DNA of 52,523 bases from Kineosporia sp. A_224 (GTDB lineage: Bacteria > Actinomycetota > Actinomycetes > Actinomycetales > Kineosporiaceae), in NCBI RefSeq assembly GCF_002198655.1, contig NZ_MWLN01000217.1, positions 11,940-64,462 of the forward strand, written 5' to 3'. The position numbers were made by a program, and so were the translations under genes. The notes below the pieces were generated by a model that worked only from the letters and a program-made list of their open reading frames with translations, ran no database searches and was not told the origin of the DNA. Numbering within the stretch: the stretch's first letter is position 1; every line of letters begins with the position of its first letter. Positions 9,380 through 17,557 of this stretch are shown piece by piece.

Positions 9380-10588
9380 TCAGCCGGCCTGCGTGAGCGT
9401 CGCGCGGACGACGCGGTCGTCGCCGGCCTTCGGGTCGCCGCGGCCGTCGGTGTTGGACGTCGTGAGCCACAGGGTGCCGTCGGGCGCCTTCTCGACGGTG
9501 CGGATCCGGCCGAGCACGCCGTCGAGGGCCGCGACGGGTTCGCCGGCCCGGCCGTCCGTCAGCGGCACGACCCAGACCTTGGCTCCGCGCAGTGCGGCGA
9601 CGTAGGCGACGTCGTCGACGATCGCCAGGCCGCTCGGGGACGCGTCCGAGGTGCGCCAGACGACCTGCGGGTCGACGAACCCGGCCCTGCCCTCCTTGCC
9701 CTCGACCTCGGGCCAGCCGTAGTTGCGGCCCTTCTCGACGAGGTTGAGCTCGTCCCAGGTGTTCTGGCCGAACTCGGTCGCCCAGAGCCGGCCCGCGGAG
9801 TCGAAGGCGAGGCCCTGGACGTTGCGGTGCCCGAGCGACCAGACCGGCGACCCGGGGAACGGGTTGTCGGCCGGCACCGAGCCGTCGAGCGCGATCCGCA
9901 GGATCTTCCCGCTGAGGGAGTCCCGGCGCTGGGAGAGCGAGGTGTCGCCCGCGTCGCCCACCCCGGCCCACAGCATGCCGTCGGGGCCGACGACGATCCG
10001 CCCGCCGTTGTGCCGCCCGGCGTTCGTGATGCCGGACAGCAGCACGCGGGGTGCGCCGAGGCCGCGGCCCGCCTCGCGCGGGTCGGGGTCGAGGGCCATC
10101 GCGACGATCCGGTTGTCGTCCCGGGTCGTCAGGTAGGCGTAGAGCGTCTTCTCGTCGCCGGGGGCGAGCGCCAGCCCCAGCAGCCCGCCCTCGCCGAGGT
10201 CGGCGACGCCGGGCACCCGGCCGACGGCGACCGGGGCCGCGCCCGGCCGGACGCGGACGACGTCCCCCGTCGTGCGCTCGGCGACGAGGGCCGAGCCGTC
10301 GGCGAGGAACGCGACGCCCCACGGCACGGACAGCCCGGTGGCGACGTCCCCGGCGAGCACCGGCACCGCCGGTTCGCCGGCCGCGGACGGCGCGGGCGCC
10401 GGGGCGGTGGACGTCGCCGTCGGGGACGGCGCGGGGGCCGACCCCGGATCGGACCCGCCGGACGACGCCCCCGAGCAGCCGGCGAGGGCCAGCGTCAGGG
10501 CGAGGGCAGGGGCCAGGGCCCGCGCGGGGACGGCGGACGCGGGCCGCGCGGGGCGGCGTCCGGACTGGTCAGTGGTCGGCTGAGGCAC
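9380..10588 (-). CDS. PQQ-dependent sugar dehydrogenase-type lipoprotein (glucose/sorbosone dehydrogenase family)
   Basis: This exported six-bladed beta-propeller protein (402 residues) has a signal peptide ending in the lipobox LALAGC, so it is probably lipid-anchored outside the membrane. Family marks run through it: VPWGVAFLADGSALVAERTTG, RHNGGRIVVGPDGMLWAGVGDAGD, GHRNVQGLAF and EFGQNTWDELNLVEKGRNYGWP. These belong to the soluble glucose dehydrogenase/sorbosone dehydrogenase family, which uses PQQ and calcium to oxidise aldoses. I chose the GTG at 10588; it overlaps the upstream GMC oxidoreductase by 20 nt, suggesting coupling. Substrate and true PQQ dependence are not provable here, and no pqq biosynthesis genes are in the window. 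Confidence 0.85.
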   Translation of the reverse strand: MPQPTTDQSGRRPARPASAVPARALAPALALTLALAGCSGASSGGSDPGSAPAPSPTATSTAPAPAPSAAGEPAVPVLAGDVATGLSVPWGVAFLADGSALVAERTTGDVVRVRPGAAPVAVGRVPGVADLGEGGLLGLALAPGDEKTLYAYLTTRDDNRIVAMALDPDPREAGRGLGAPRVLLSGITNAGRHNGGRIVVGPDGMLWAGVGDAGDTSLSQRRDSLSGKILRIALDGSVPADNPFPGSPVWSLGHRNVQGLAFDSAGRLWATEFGQNTWDELNLVEKGRNYGWPEVEGKEGRAGFVDPQVVWRTSDASPSGLAIVDDVAYVAALRGAKVWVVPLTDGRAGEPVAALDGVLGRIRTVEKAPDGTLWLTTSNTDGRGDPKAGDDRVVRATLTQAG

Positions 10589-12446
10589 CGTTCGACGGTA
10601 CGACGGCGGCCACCGGGTCCGCGCGCCGAGACCCGCCCGACCCGGACCCGGCCGGCTGCGGGTCGGCCGGCTGCAGGTCGAGCCGCCAGCGCTCGCGCAC
10701 GCTCGCGGGCACGGCCTCGCGCAGCGCGGGGACGGGCTCGAGCCTGGCGTAGCCCTGGGCCTGCTCCGGCCGCGGGTCGGCATCGCCCTTGCGCGGCCAC
10801 AGCGACATCGCCCGCTCGGACATCGCCGTGATGCTCAGCGACGGGTTGACGCCGAGGTTCGCCGACAGCGCCGAGCCGTCGACGACGTGCAGCGTCGGGT
10901 AGCCCCAGACCCGCTGGTACGGGTCGAGGACGCCGCGCTCGGGGGTCGAGCCGATCGCGCAGCCGCCGATGAAGTGCGCCGTCATGGGGATGTCGACGAG
11001 GTCGGTCATCGGGGCGCCGGTCGCGGTCGCCATCCCGGTCCGGGCGGAGAGGATCCCGCCGAGGATGCGCATCGTCCGGTGCCCGGTCGGGATCCAGCGC
11101 GGGCTCGGCGTCCCGTGGCCCGGGCCGGACGACAGCCGCCAGCCGCGGCCGAGCCGCCGCTTCGCCGGCTTGACCGTGATCGAGTTGTCGACCGGCTGCA
11201 TGACGAGGCCGATGATCGCGCGCTGGGAGAACTTCCAGGCCAGCGGCGGCAGGAGGAAACGGACGACGAACGGGTTCCGGCGCAGCTCGGCGAGCAGCCC
11301 GCGCCAGCGGAACGAGCGCTTGCCGGGGTCCGCCGCGTCGGGCGGGCCGCCGTCCGCCATGAGCATGACGAGGGCGCCCATGGTGTTGGACCCCTTGCCG
11401 TAGCGGCAGTTCTCGACGTGAGTGCTGTCGTCCGGGTGGAAGGACGCCGTGATCGCCAGACCCCGGGTGAGGTCCTCCTTCGGCACCCAGCGGGTCATCG
11501 TGCCGAGCAGCGCCTCGCTGTTCGTGCGGGTCAGGGTGCCGAGCCGGTCGGAGATCGCAGGCAGCGTGCCGTCCTGCTTGAGGTTGTGCAGCAGGGTCTG
11601 CGTGCCCCAGGTCCCGGCCGAGACGACGACCTGCGCGCACGTCACCGTGCGCCGGTCCTTGCGGACCCACGCGCCGGTGCGCTCGCTCGTCACCCGCCAG
11701 CCGGCGGCCGGGTCGCGGGGGTCGACCGGGCAGACGTCGACGACCGTGCGCAGCGCCTCGACCCGGACGCCGAGGCCCTCGGCGAGGGCGAGGTAGTTCT
11801 TCACGAGGGTGTTCTTCGCGCCGACCCGGCAGCCGACCATGCAGTTGCCGCACTCGGTGCAGCCGGTCCGGGCCGGTCCGGCCCCGCCGAAGTACGGGTC
11901 GGGCACGGTGACGTCCGGCTCCTGCGCGTCGTCCCGGCCGAAGAAGACGCCGACGGGTGTCTTGCGGAAGGTGTGGCCGCGGCCCATCGCCTCGGCGGTC
12001 TCCTTCATCATCTCCTCGACCGGGCCCCACACCGGGTTCTCCTCGACGACGCCGAGCATCCGCTTCGCGACGGCGTAGTGCGGCCGCAGCTCGGCGTGCC
12101 AGTCGGTGACGTCGGCCCACTGCGGGTCGGTGAAGAACGGCGCCGGGGGCTCGTAGAGGGTGTTCGCGTAGACGAGCGAACCGCCGCCGACGCCGGCCCC
12201 GGCGAGGATGAGGACGTCGCGCAGCAGGTGGATCCGCTGGATCCCGGTGCACCCCAGCCTCGGCGCCCACAGGTACTTGCGGACGTCCCAGGACGTCTTG
12301 GCGAAGTCGGCGTCCTCGAAGCGGCGCCCGGACTCCAGGACGAGGACGTCGTAGCCCTTCTCGGCCAGGCGCAGCGCGCTGACGCTGCCCCCGAACCCGG
12401 AGCCGATGACGACGACGTCGTGGTCGTGGTCGTGCGCGAGGGTCAT
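10569..12446 (-). CDS. FAD-dependent GMC-family oxidoreductase (cholesterol-oxidase-like)
   Basis: The 625-residue protein has the N-terminal dinucleotide-binding motif GSGFGG (residues 15-20, preceded by DVVVIG), followed by VLVLESGRRF and the GMC stretch LAGAGVGGGSLVYANTL. Near residues 194-205 lies a Cys-rich segment (GCTECGNCMVGC), a mark of one actinobacterial branch of this family and possibly metal- or Fe-S-binding. The C-terminal part (TAHFIGGCAIGSTPERGV, VVDGSALSANLGVNPSLSI) is the conserved GMC substrate/FAD site with the active-site His. The family oxidises alcohols and sterols; the substrate here is unknown. It lies upstream of, and overlaps, the sugar-dehydrogenase gene. The start ATG at 12446 follows an AT-rich control region. 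Confidence 0.92.
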   Translation of the reverse strand: MTLAHDHDHDVVVIGSGFGGSVSALRLAEKGYDVLVLESGRRFEDADFAKTSWDVRKYLWAPRLGCTGIQRIHLLRDVLILAGAGVGGGSLVYANTLYEPPAPFFTDPQWADVTDWHAELRPHYAVAKRMLGVVEENPVWGPVEEMMKETAEAMGRGHTFRKTPVGVFFGRDDAQEPDVTVPDPYFGGAGPARTGCTECGNCMVGCRVGAKNTLVKNYLALAEGLGVRVEALRTVVDVCPVDPRDPAAGWRVTSERTGAWVRKDRRTVTCAQVVVSAGTWGTQTLLHNLKQDGTLPAISDRLGTLTRTNSEALLGTMTRWVPKEDLTRGLAITASFHPDDSTHVENCRYGKGSNTMGALVMLMADGGPPDAADPGKRSFRWRGLLAELRRNPFVVRFLLPPLAWKFSQRAIIGLVMQPVDNSITVKPAKRRLGRGWRLSSGPGHGTPSPRWIPTGHRTMRILGGILSARTGMATATGAPMTDLVDIPMTAHFIGGCAIGSTPERGVLDPYQRVWGYPTLHVVDGSALSANLGVNPSLSITAMSERAMSLWPRKGDADPRPEQAQGYARLEPVPALREAVPASVRERWRLDLQPADPQPAGSGSGGSRRADPVAAVVPSNGASADH

Positions 12447-12597
12447 GGACGCATTGCACTACACCAACGGGTGTTGACTCAATACTCGGCAGTAACTTTA
12501 CAGAAACAGATTCTCTGTCAAGCACGCTGTCAAGCCGCCGTCCGGGTCGGTGGCGGGCCGGGGGCGCGTCGTCCGCCCGGCTCGGTAGCCTGCGGCG
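12447..12597. promoter_or_regulatory. Divergent control region with palindromes and repeated -35-like boxes
   Basis: This short region is clearly richer in A+T than its surroundings. It contains a palindrome ACACC-AACG-GGTGT (12461-12474) 14 nt upstream of the GMC start, a second inverted repeat ACAGA/TCTGT (12500-12518), and a direct repeat CTGTCAAG at 12515-12522 and 12527-12534. On the minus strand that direct repeat supplies two TTGACA boxes. The pattern fits a repressor- or activator-controlled promoter for the GMC gene. On the plus strand the hydroxyacid dehydrogenase has its own TAGCCT box at 12586-12591. Confidence 0.5.
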
Positions 12598-13554
12598 GTG
12601 CCTGATGCCAGCGATGCCCGCAAGGTCGTGACCGTCCCCGACGAGCGGTGGGAAGGGCTGTGGCCCGACGGGCAGGCCCCGCTCGACGTCGTCCTGTGGC
12701 CGGTCGAGGGTGACCTGCCGGACGGGCTCGACGACCGGGCGCCGTCGCTCGTCGTCCTGCCGTACCTCGACTCCTCGCGCGCGATCCCGCGGCTGGCGTC
12801 CATCGAGGGGCTCGAGGTCGTCCAGACGCTCACCGCCGGCTACGACAACGTGCTCGCGCACCTGCCGGACGGCGTGACCCTCTGCAACGCGGCGGGCGTC
12901 CACGACGCCTCGACGGCCGAGCTCGCCGTCGGCCTCGCGATCGCGGCGCTGCGCGGGATCGGCGACTTCGCCCGCGCCCAGGTCCGCGGGGAGTGGCTGT
13001 CCGGCTACCGGCCCGCGCTCGCCGACCGGCGGGTGCTCGTCATCGGCACCGGCAGCGTCGGCAGCGCGGTCGTCGACCGGTTCGCGCCGTTCGAGGTGCA
13101 CCTGACCCGGGTCGCGAGCCGGGCCCGGGACGACGACCGCGGGCACGTCCACGGCGTCGACGAGCTGCCGGCGCTGCTGCCCGACCACGACGTCGTCGTC
13201 CTCGTCGTGCCGCTCAACGACTCCACGCGCGGGCTCGTCGACGGGGCGTTCCTCGCGGCGATGCCGGACGGCGCGCTGCTCGTCAACGTCGCACGGGGCG
13301 GCGTCGTCGACACCGACGCGCTCGTCGCCGAGGTGTCGACGGGCCGGATCGCGGCGGCGCTCGACGTCACCGACCCCGAGCCGCTGCCCGCCGACCACCC
13401 GCTGTGGCGGCTGCCCGGCGTCCTCATCAGCCCGCACGTCGGCGGCGACACGGCGGCCTTCCCGCCCCGGGCGAGGAAGCTGCTGCGCGCCCAGCTCGAG
13501 CGGTGGGCCGCCGGGGAGCCGCTCGCGAACGTCGTGGGTGGTCCGCCGCGCTGA
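12598..13554 (+). CDS. D-isomer-specific 2-hydroxyacid dehydrogenase (NAD(P)-dependent)
   Basis: The 318-residue protein has the family's Rossmann fingerprint LVIGTGSVGSAVVDRF (about residues 143-158) and the catalytic trio in their usual settings: Arg in VNVARGGVVDTDAL, Glu in DVTDPEPLPADHPLW and His in ISPHVGGDT. It oxidises or reduces a 2-hydroxy/2-keto acid; substrate class (phosphoglycerate, glyoxylate or other) cannot be fixed. The GTG at 12598 lies 6 nt after a TAGCCT -10 box (12586-12591), so the mRNA is probably leaderless. It is shorter than SerA and lacks an ACT domain, so it is not the serine-pathway enzyme found at 40682. Confidence 0.9.
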   Translation: MPDASDARKVVTVPDERWEGLWPDGQAPLDVVLWPVEGDLPDGLDDRAPSLVVLPYLDSSRAIPRLASIEGLEVVQTLTAGYDNVLAHLPDGVTLCNAAGVHDASTAELAVGLAIAALRGIGDFARAQVRGEWLSGYRPALADRRVLVIGTGSVGSAVVDRFAPFEVHLTRVASRARDDDRGHVHGVDELPALLPDHDVVVLVVPLNDSTRGLVDGAFLAAMPDGALLVNVARGGVVDTDALVAEVSTGRIAAALDVTDPEPLPADHPLWRLPGVLISPHVGGDTAAFPPRARKLLRAQLERWAAGEPLANVVGGPPR

Positions 13555-13563
13555 AGTCGTCTC

Positions 13564-13587
13564 AACGTGCTGCGGCGGGTCGGCGTC
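13564..13587 (+). promoter_or_regulatory. Candidate ECF-type promoter of the first sigma-factor operon
   Basis: AAC (13564-13566) and CGTC (13584-13587) are separated by 17 nt, the core layout of many ECF sigma promoters (AAC about 16-17 nt before CGT). It lies 72 nt upstream of the sigma-factor start, so autoregulation is possible. The motif is short and this is a weak call. Confidence 0.25.
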
Positions 13588-13658
13588 TTGAGAGGTGGGC
13601 CCGGACGGCGGGCCCGTCCGGCCGGCGGTCCGGGTGAGGTACGCGGTGGGGGTGGGCG

Positions 13659-14255
13659 GTGCCCGACGTGGCGGCCGAGGTGGTGCCCGACGTGGACGTC
13701 GAGGGCGCGGACGACGGTGACTTCCATGCGTTCGTCCAGTCGCGCTGGTCGGCGCTGGTCCGGTACGCGTACCTGCTGACGGGCGACCTCGGGCACGCCG
13801 AGGATCTCGTCCAGGTGGCCCTCGAGGGCACCTGGCGGCGCTGGCGGCACGTCCGGGCGGAGCGGCCGGAGGTCTACGTCCGGACGGCGATCGCGCGGCG
13901 TGCGGTGTCCCGCGGCCGGATGCTGCGGCGCCGGGTGCGCGAGGCCGAGCTGACGAGCCGGGTCGAGGCGCCCGCGCCGGACCCGACCGAGGCGTCGGCA
14001 GCGCGGGAGGCGGTCTGGCGCGAGCTGCGCTCGCTGCCGCCGCGGATGCGGGCGGTCGTCGTCCTGCGGGTCTGGGAGGACCTGTCGGAGGCCGAGACGG
14101 CCGCCCTGCTCGGCTGCTCGACCGGGGCGGTGAAGAGCCAGCTGTCGCGGGCCGTCGACCGGCTCGCCGGGCGGTCGGCGCTGCGCGAGGCCGTCGGGCT
14201 GCCGGGTGCTGCCGGCCCGCGGACGCCCGACCCGATGACGAACGAGGAGCGGTGA
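13659..14255 (+). CDS. SigE-family ECF RNA polymerase sigma factor
   Basis: The 198-residue protein has the two ECF domains. Region 2 is RYAYLLTGDLGHAEDLVQVAL (about residues 34-54). Region 4 is LPPRMRAVVVLRVWEDLSEAETAALLGCSTGAVKSQLSRAVDRL (about 126-170), a helix-turn-helix that reads the -35 element. The wording (YLLTGD, EDLVQ, LPPRMRAV, GTVKSQ-like) is that of the actinobacterial SigE family. A poorly conserved ~20-residue N-terminal tail precedes region 2. The stop overlaps the next gene by one base, which couples it to a membrane-anchored partner. A paralogue lies at 22532 with the same arrangement. Confidence 0.93.
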   Translation: MPDVAAEVVPDVDVEGADDGDFHAFVQSRWSALVRYAYLLTGDLGHAEDLVQVALEGTWRRWRHVRAERPEVYVRTAIARRAVSRGRMLRRRVREAELTSRVEAPAPDPTEASAAREAVWRELRSLPPRMRAVVVLRVWEDLSEAETAALLGCSTGAVKSQLSRAVDRLAGRSALREAVGLPGAAGPRTPDPMTNEER

Positions 14256-15703
14256 TGGACGAGCTGACGATGGTCCGTGAGGTGCTCGGCGACGTCGCCG
14301 ACCGGGTGTCCAGCCGGCCGCCGGACCGGGCGCAGATCGACCGCGGGCTGCGCCGGGTGCGGCGCCGTCGCCGGGTGGCCCGGGCGGGCAAGGGGCTGGG
14401 GGCCCTCGGCGGCGTGGCGGCGGTGCTGGCCGCCGTCCAGCTCGGGGTCGTGCCGGTGCCGTCCTGGGCGCCCGTCGTCCCCATCACGTCGCCCGCAGCC
14501 TCGGCACTCGCGAACGGCCCGACGCGGGGGTCCCTCGCCGGGGACGCGGCCTGGCTGAGGGCGCTGCGCGAGAAGGTCGCGACGTTCGACCAGGCCGAGT
14601 CCGGCGGCGAGCGCTGGCGCGCGCCGTCTGCGGACCGGGTCGACGTCATCTACGCCGGGGACCTCGGGGACTTCCGGGTCGCGGTCGTCGAGACGCCGCT
14701 GCGGTGGGGCGCGATCGAGGCACGCGCACAGCTCTGGTACCTCGGGGAGAAGGGTGCCGCGGTGGCGGCGATGGAGCAGGGCCGCAGCGACGGACCGCAG
14801 GACCTCGTGTCGGAGACGTTCGGCCCGGGCAGCGTCCCGGCCGGCCCGACGACGAGGGGCGCGGCGCTCGTGCTCGGCCCGGCGCGGGACGTCGAGCAGG
14901 TCGGGCCGGTCAGGATCGCCGCCGACGGCACGGTGTCGTGGCCCGCTGCCCCCGTCCGGGCGACCGAGCCGGGTGTCTGGGAGCTGGTCCTGCCTGCCGG
15001 GTCCGGACGGGTGTTCCTGCGGACCGCGGGGCGGGACGTCGTCGCCGTCGGCGAACGCGGGTGGGGCGGAGAGTCGGACGCCGAGCAGGCGGTGCTCGTC
15101 CGAGGCGCGACTCCCGCCGTGCGCACCGGGTCCGTGCCTGCACGGGTGGTGTCGTCGGCGCCAGCGGCCGAGCGGCTCGCCGGGTCGCTCGCCGCGGCGC
15201 AGTACGCATCGGCGTTGGATGTCACGACGTCGAAGCGCCGGCTCGTCTGGAGCGGGACCGTGGACGGGACGACGCTCGACGTCGTCGAGGTCACGGCGCC
15301 GTCCGGCGGGCGGGTGCTCGTCGCCGTCCAGGACGTGTACACGGCCGTGATGCAGGGTGGTTTCGGCCAGCCGGTCGCGGTGACGACCTACGGGGCGGCC
15401 GCCACCCCCGCGTTGGCCTGGGTGTTCCAGGAGGCGGTGGCGCTCGCCGACGGCGCGTACACGACGAACGGGCCGCAGCACGTCGTGCTCGTCGGGCCGT
15501 CAGACGCCGTGGCGGCGCAGGTGACGACGACGGACGGCGCGACGCACCGGGTGGACCTGCCCGGCGGTGGCCCGGGGGTCCTCACCCTCGAGGGCGCGCA
15601 GTCCGTGCGGTTCCTCGACGGCGACGGGGCGACGGTCGCCACGACGAAGGTCGTGCAGCCCGACGCCGCCGGCGCCGGCCTGCAGCCGCCGACGACGCCG
15701 TGA
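14255..15703 (+). CDS. Membrane-anchored extracytoplasmic partner of SigE-family sigma factor (function unknown)
   Basis: The 482-residue protein has a short cytoplasmic N-terminus with a basic stretch (RRVRRRRRVARAGKG), one transmembrane helix (about residues 45-62) and a large exported domain. I recognise no enzyme motif. It shares the phrase YAGDLG (residues 133-138) and overall architecture with the protein at 23074, also paired with a SigE-type factor. Its size and position suggest a role as anti-sigma factor or sensor of the preceding sigma factor, but no classic zinc anti-sigma motif (HxxxCxxC) is visible. I chose the ATG at 14255, which gives better spacing from GAGGAG than the GTG at 14252. 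Confidence 0.8.
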   Translation: MDELTMVREVLGDVADRVSSRPPDRAQIDRGLRRVRRRRRVARAGKGLGALGGVAAVLAAVQLGVVPVPSWAPVVPITSPAASALANGPTRGSLAGDAAWLRALREKVATFDQAESGGERWRAPSADRVDVIYAGDLGDFRVAVVETPLRWGAIEARAQLWYLGEKGAAVAAMEQGRSDGPQDLVSETFGPGSVPAGPTTRGAALVLGPARDVEQVGPVRIAADGTVSWPAAPVRATEPGVWELVLPAGSGRVFLRTAGRDVVAVGERGWGGESDAEQAVLVRGATPAVRTGSVPARVVSSAPAAERLAGSLAAAQYASALDVTTSKRRLVWSGTVDGTTLDVVEVTAPSGGRVLVAVQDVYTAVMQGGFGQPVAVTTYGAAATPALAWVFQEAVALADGAYTTNGPQHVVLVGPSDAVAAQVTTTDGATHRVDLPGGGPGVLTLEGAQSVRFLDGDGATVATTKVVQPDAAGAGLQPPTTP

Positions 15704-15761
15704 CCCCGGGATCGGGGCGGCCGGTGAGTCCGGGGCGCTGAGGCGGTCACAGGGTGCACAC

Positions 15762-15797
15762 GAGCGACCGGTCGGGGCTTCTCCCGGCCCGTCGCTC
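15762..15797 (+). terminator. Imperfect GC-rich hairpin after the sigma-partner gene
   Basis: GAGCGAC (15762-15768) pairs with GTCGCTC (15791-15797). After one mismatch, eight further pairs close a 4-nt loop at 15778-15781. There is no T-run. It lies between the sigma-partner gene and the Asp-box gene and probably ends the first transcript. Confidence 0.4.
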
Positions 15798-15834
15798 TGG
15801 CGATCTGTCGGTACCCAGGACTTGGATGTGACCC

Positions 15835-16929
15835 ATGACACTCGTACTCGCCATCGGAACCCGCAAGGGGCTCTTCCTCGCCCGCAGCGCGGACGGCGCG
15901 GCCTGGAAGGTCGAGGGCCCGCAGTTCCTCATGCAGGAGGTGGCGGCGGTCGGCTTCGTCGCCGCGCCCGGCGGGGGTGGTGCGCCCCGGCTGCTGGCCG
16001 GCGTCCGCAGCGAGCACTGGGGGCCGGGCGTCTCGCACTCCGACGACCTGGGGGAGACCTGGGCCGAGGCGGAGGCCGGTTCCGTCGTGTTCCCGGACGA
16101 CACCGAAACGGCGCTCGAGCGGGTCTGGCAGCTCCAGGGCGACCCGGCGCGGCCGGGCGTCGTCTGGGCCGGGTGCGAGCCGACCTCGCTCTGGCGCAGC
16201 GACGACGCGGGCGAGACGTTCTCGCTCGTCCGCGGCCTGTGGGACCACCCGCACCGGCCGTGGGCGCCCGGCTTCGGTGGGGCCGCCGTCCACACCGTCG
16301 TCACCGACCCGCAGGACGACGGCCGGGTGCTCGTCGCGATGAGCAGCGGCGGCGTCTACGTCACCCGCGACGGCGGCGGCACCTGGCTCCCGAGCAACAA
16401 GGGCATCTCGGCGTACTTCCTGCCCGACCCCTACCCGGAGTACGGCCAGTGCGTGCACAAGGTCGCCGCCGACGCCGCCGGCCCGGCCGTGCTCTACGCG
16501 CAGAACCACCACGGCGTCTACCGCTCGGACGACGCGGGGGCGACGTGGACGTCCATCGCCGATGGCCTGCCGAGCGACTTCGGCTTCGTCATGCTCGCCC
16601 ACCCGCAGCGCTCCGGCACGGTGTGGGTGCTCCCGCTCGAGGCGGACGGCCGGCGGGTCCCGCCCGGCGGCCGGCTGCGCCTGCACCGCACCCGGGACGG
16701 CGGCCGCACCTGGTCCGAGGTCGGCACCGACCTGCCCGACGGGTCGTGGACCTCGGTGCTGCGCGACGCCGCCGACGTCGTCGGTACCGGCGACGACGCC
16801 GCGCCGCTGCTCACCTTCGGCACCCGCGACGGCTGCGTCTGGGCGAGCACCGACGAGGGCACGACCTTCGTCGAGGTCGCCACGCACCTGCCCGACATCC
16901 TCTCGGTGCGGGCCGCGGTGGTGGCATGA
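15835..16929 (+). CDS. Asp-box (BNR) beta-propeller protein
   Basis: The 364-residue protein carries six Asp-box motifs of the type S/TxDxGxTW/F: SDDLGETW, SDDAGETF, TRDGGGTW, SDDAGATW, TRDGGRTW and STDEGTTF. They are evenly spaced along the chain, as in sialidase-type and YVTN/BNR propellers. There is no signal peptide, so it is probably cytoplasmic, and the sialidase Arg triad is not evident. A catalytic sialidase call is therefore not justified. It ends in an ATGA overlap with a MoaD/ThiS-like gene, which implies a shared function. Pairing of such a propeller with a small sulphur-carrier-type protein recurs in actinobacterial annotations, but I know no proven role. Confidence 0.82.
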   Translation: MTLVLAIGTRKGLFLARSADGAAWKVEGPQFLMQEVAAVGFVAAPGGGGAPRLLAGVRSEHWGPGVSHSDDLGETWAEAEAGSVVFPDDTETALERVWQLQGDPARPGVVWAGCEPTSLWRSDDAGETFSLVRGLWDHPHRPWAPGFGGAAVHTVVTDPQDDGRVLVAMSSGGVYVTRDGGGTWLPSNKGISAYFLPDPYPEYGQCVHKVAADAAGPAVLYAQNHHGVYRSDDAGATWTSIADGLPSDFGFVMLAHPQRSGTVWVLPLEADGRRVPPGGRLRLHRTRDGGRTWSEVGTDLPDGSWTSVLRDAADVVGTGDDAAPLLTFGTRDGCVWASTDEGTTFVEVATHLPDILSVRAAVVA

Positions 16930-17288
16930 CGGACCCCGGACCCGTTGCGGTGCAAGGGTCGACCGGTGCTGGGCCGCCGCCGGAGCGGTCCGTCGTCGTC
17001 GTGCTCCCCGCCGCCCTGCGCGACGAGGCGGACGGCCGCTCGACGGTGACGGTCTCCGTCCCGACGGCTCCGGCCGGTGCGGCCGCGGTGACGGTCGGGA
17101 ACGTCCTCGACGCCCTCGCCGCGGCCCACCCCCGCCTCGAGCGCCGCCTGCGCGACGAACGCGGCACGCTGCGCCGGCACGTCAACGTCTTCGTCGCCGG
17201 CGACGACTGCCGTGCGCTGCTCGGCCAGGACACCCCGGTGCCGGACGGCGCCGAGGTCGTCGTGCTGCCGAACATCGCGGGCGGCTGA
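16926..17288 (+). CDS. MoaD/ThiS-like ubiquitin-fold protein
   Basis: The 120-residue protein has a ~25-residue N-terminal tail followed by a beta-grasp domain. It includes VTVGNVLDALAAAHPRLERRLRDERG, HVNVFVAGDDCRAL, and the terminal PDGAEVVVLPNIAGG. The C-terminal Gly-Gly is the feature that MoaD, ThiS and related sulphur carriers need for adenylation by an E1-like enzyme. It overlaps the Asp-box gene by four bases. Neither an E1-like enzyme nor molybdopterin or thiamine genes lie nearby, so the partner reaction is unknown. The start could be internal to the long N-terminal tail, but the ATGA overlap supports 16926. Confidence 0.85.
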   Translation: MTDPGPVAVQGSTGAGPPPERSVVVVLPAALRDEADGRSTVTVSVPTAPAGAAAVTVGNVLDALAAAHPRLERRLRDERGTLRRHVNVFVAGDDCRALLGQDTPVPDGAEVVVLPNIAGG

Positions 17289-17316
17289 CGGGCGGGTCCG
17301 GCGGTCCGTTCGTGCG

Positions 17317-17386
17317 TGACCGAACCGATGACTGCATCACCGCAGGGGTAGGACCCCGTTCGGTCATTCGGTCATCGGCTCGGTCA
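17317..17386 (+). repeat. 70-nt hairpin repeat, copy A
   Basis: A 16-nt left arm TGACCGAACCGATGAC (17317-17332) pairs with GTCATCGGCTCGGTCA (17371-17386; one mismatch) across a 38-nt centre. The centre holds its own small hairpin GGGGT-AGG-ACCCC (17345-17357). Copy B at 19511-19580 has the same arm length, the same 38-nt centre and 59 of 70 matching bases in the same orientation. The right side of copy A is followed by further tandem CGGTCATCGGCT-like units to about 17398. No coding potential is visible. It could be a mobile hairpin element (MITE- or REP-like), a processed RNA, or a terminator. Confidence 0.75.
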
Positions 17387-17409
17387 TCGGCTCGGTGATC
17401 AGTTCGGGC

Positions 17410-17452
17410 GCACGAGGGCCCCGCGGTTCGGGAGCCGGGCTTTCCCTCGTGC
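17410..17452. terminator. GC-rich hairpin in the gap before the SDR gene
   Basis: GCACGAGGG (17410-17418) is perfectly complementary to CCCTCGTGC (17444-17452) across a 25-nt loop. It follows repeat copy A directly and precedes the SDR start by about 105 nt. Its role is unknown; a terminator or an mRNA leader structure is possible. Confidence 0.35.
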
Positions 17453-17557
17453 AGCCTCTCCGCCAGACTGCGCCGACGAGCGCACGCGTTCGCACAGCAG
17501 GGCCGGACGGTCGGGCGTGGCACCGGGGCGATGGTGCGCTGGACAAAGGAGGTCGCG

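Noticed and set aside
12598-13554. serA assignment for the 2-hydroxyacid dehydrogenase
   Set aside because: It lacks ASB and ACT domains, and a full SerA is encoded at 40682.
10495-14649. 1384-codon minus-strand open frame spanning several genes
   Set aside because: It crosses unrelated genes on both strands, has Arg/Pro/Ala-only composition and no recognisable domain.
15835-16929. Sialidase assignment for the Asp-box protein
   Set aside because: Asp boxes alone mark the propeller fold; the catalytic Arg triad and an export signal are not seen.
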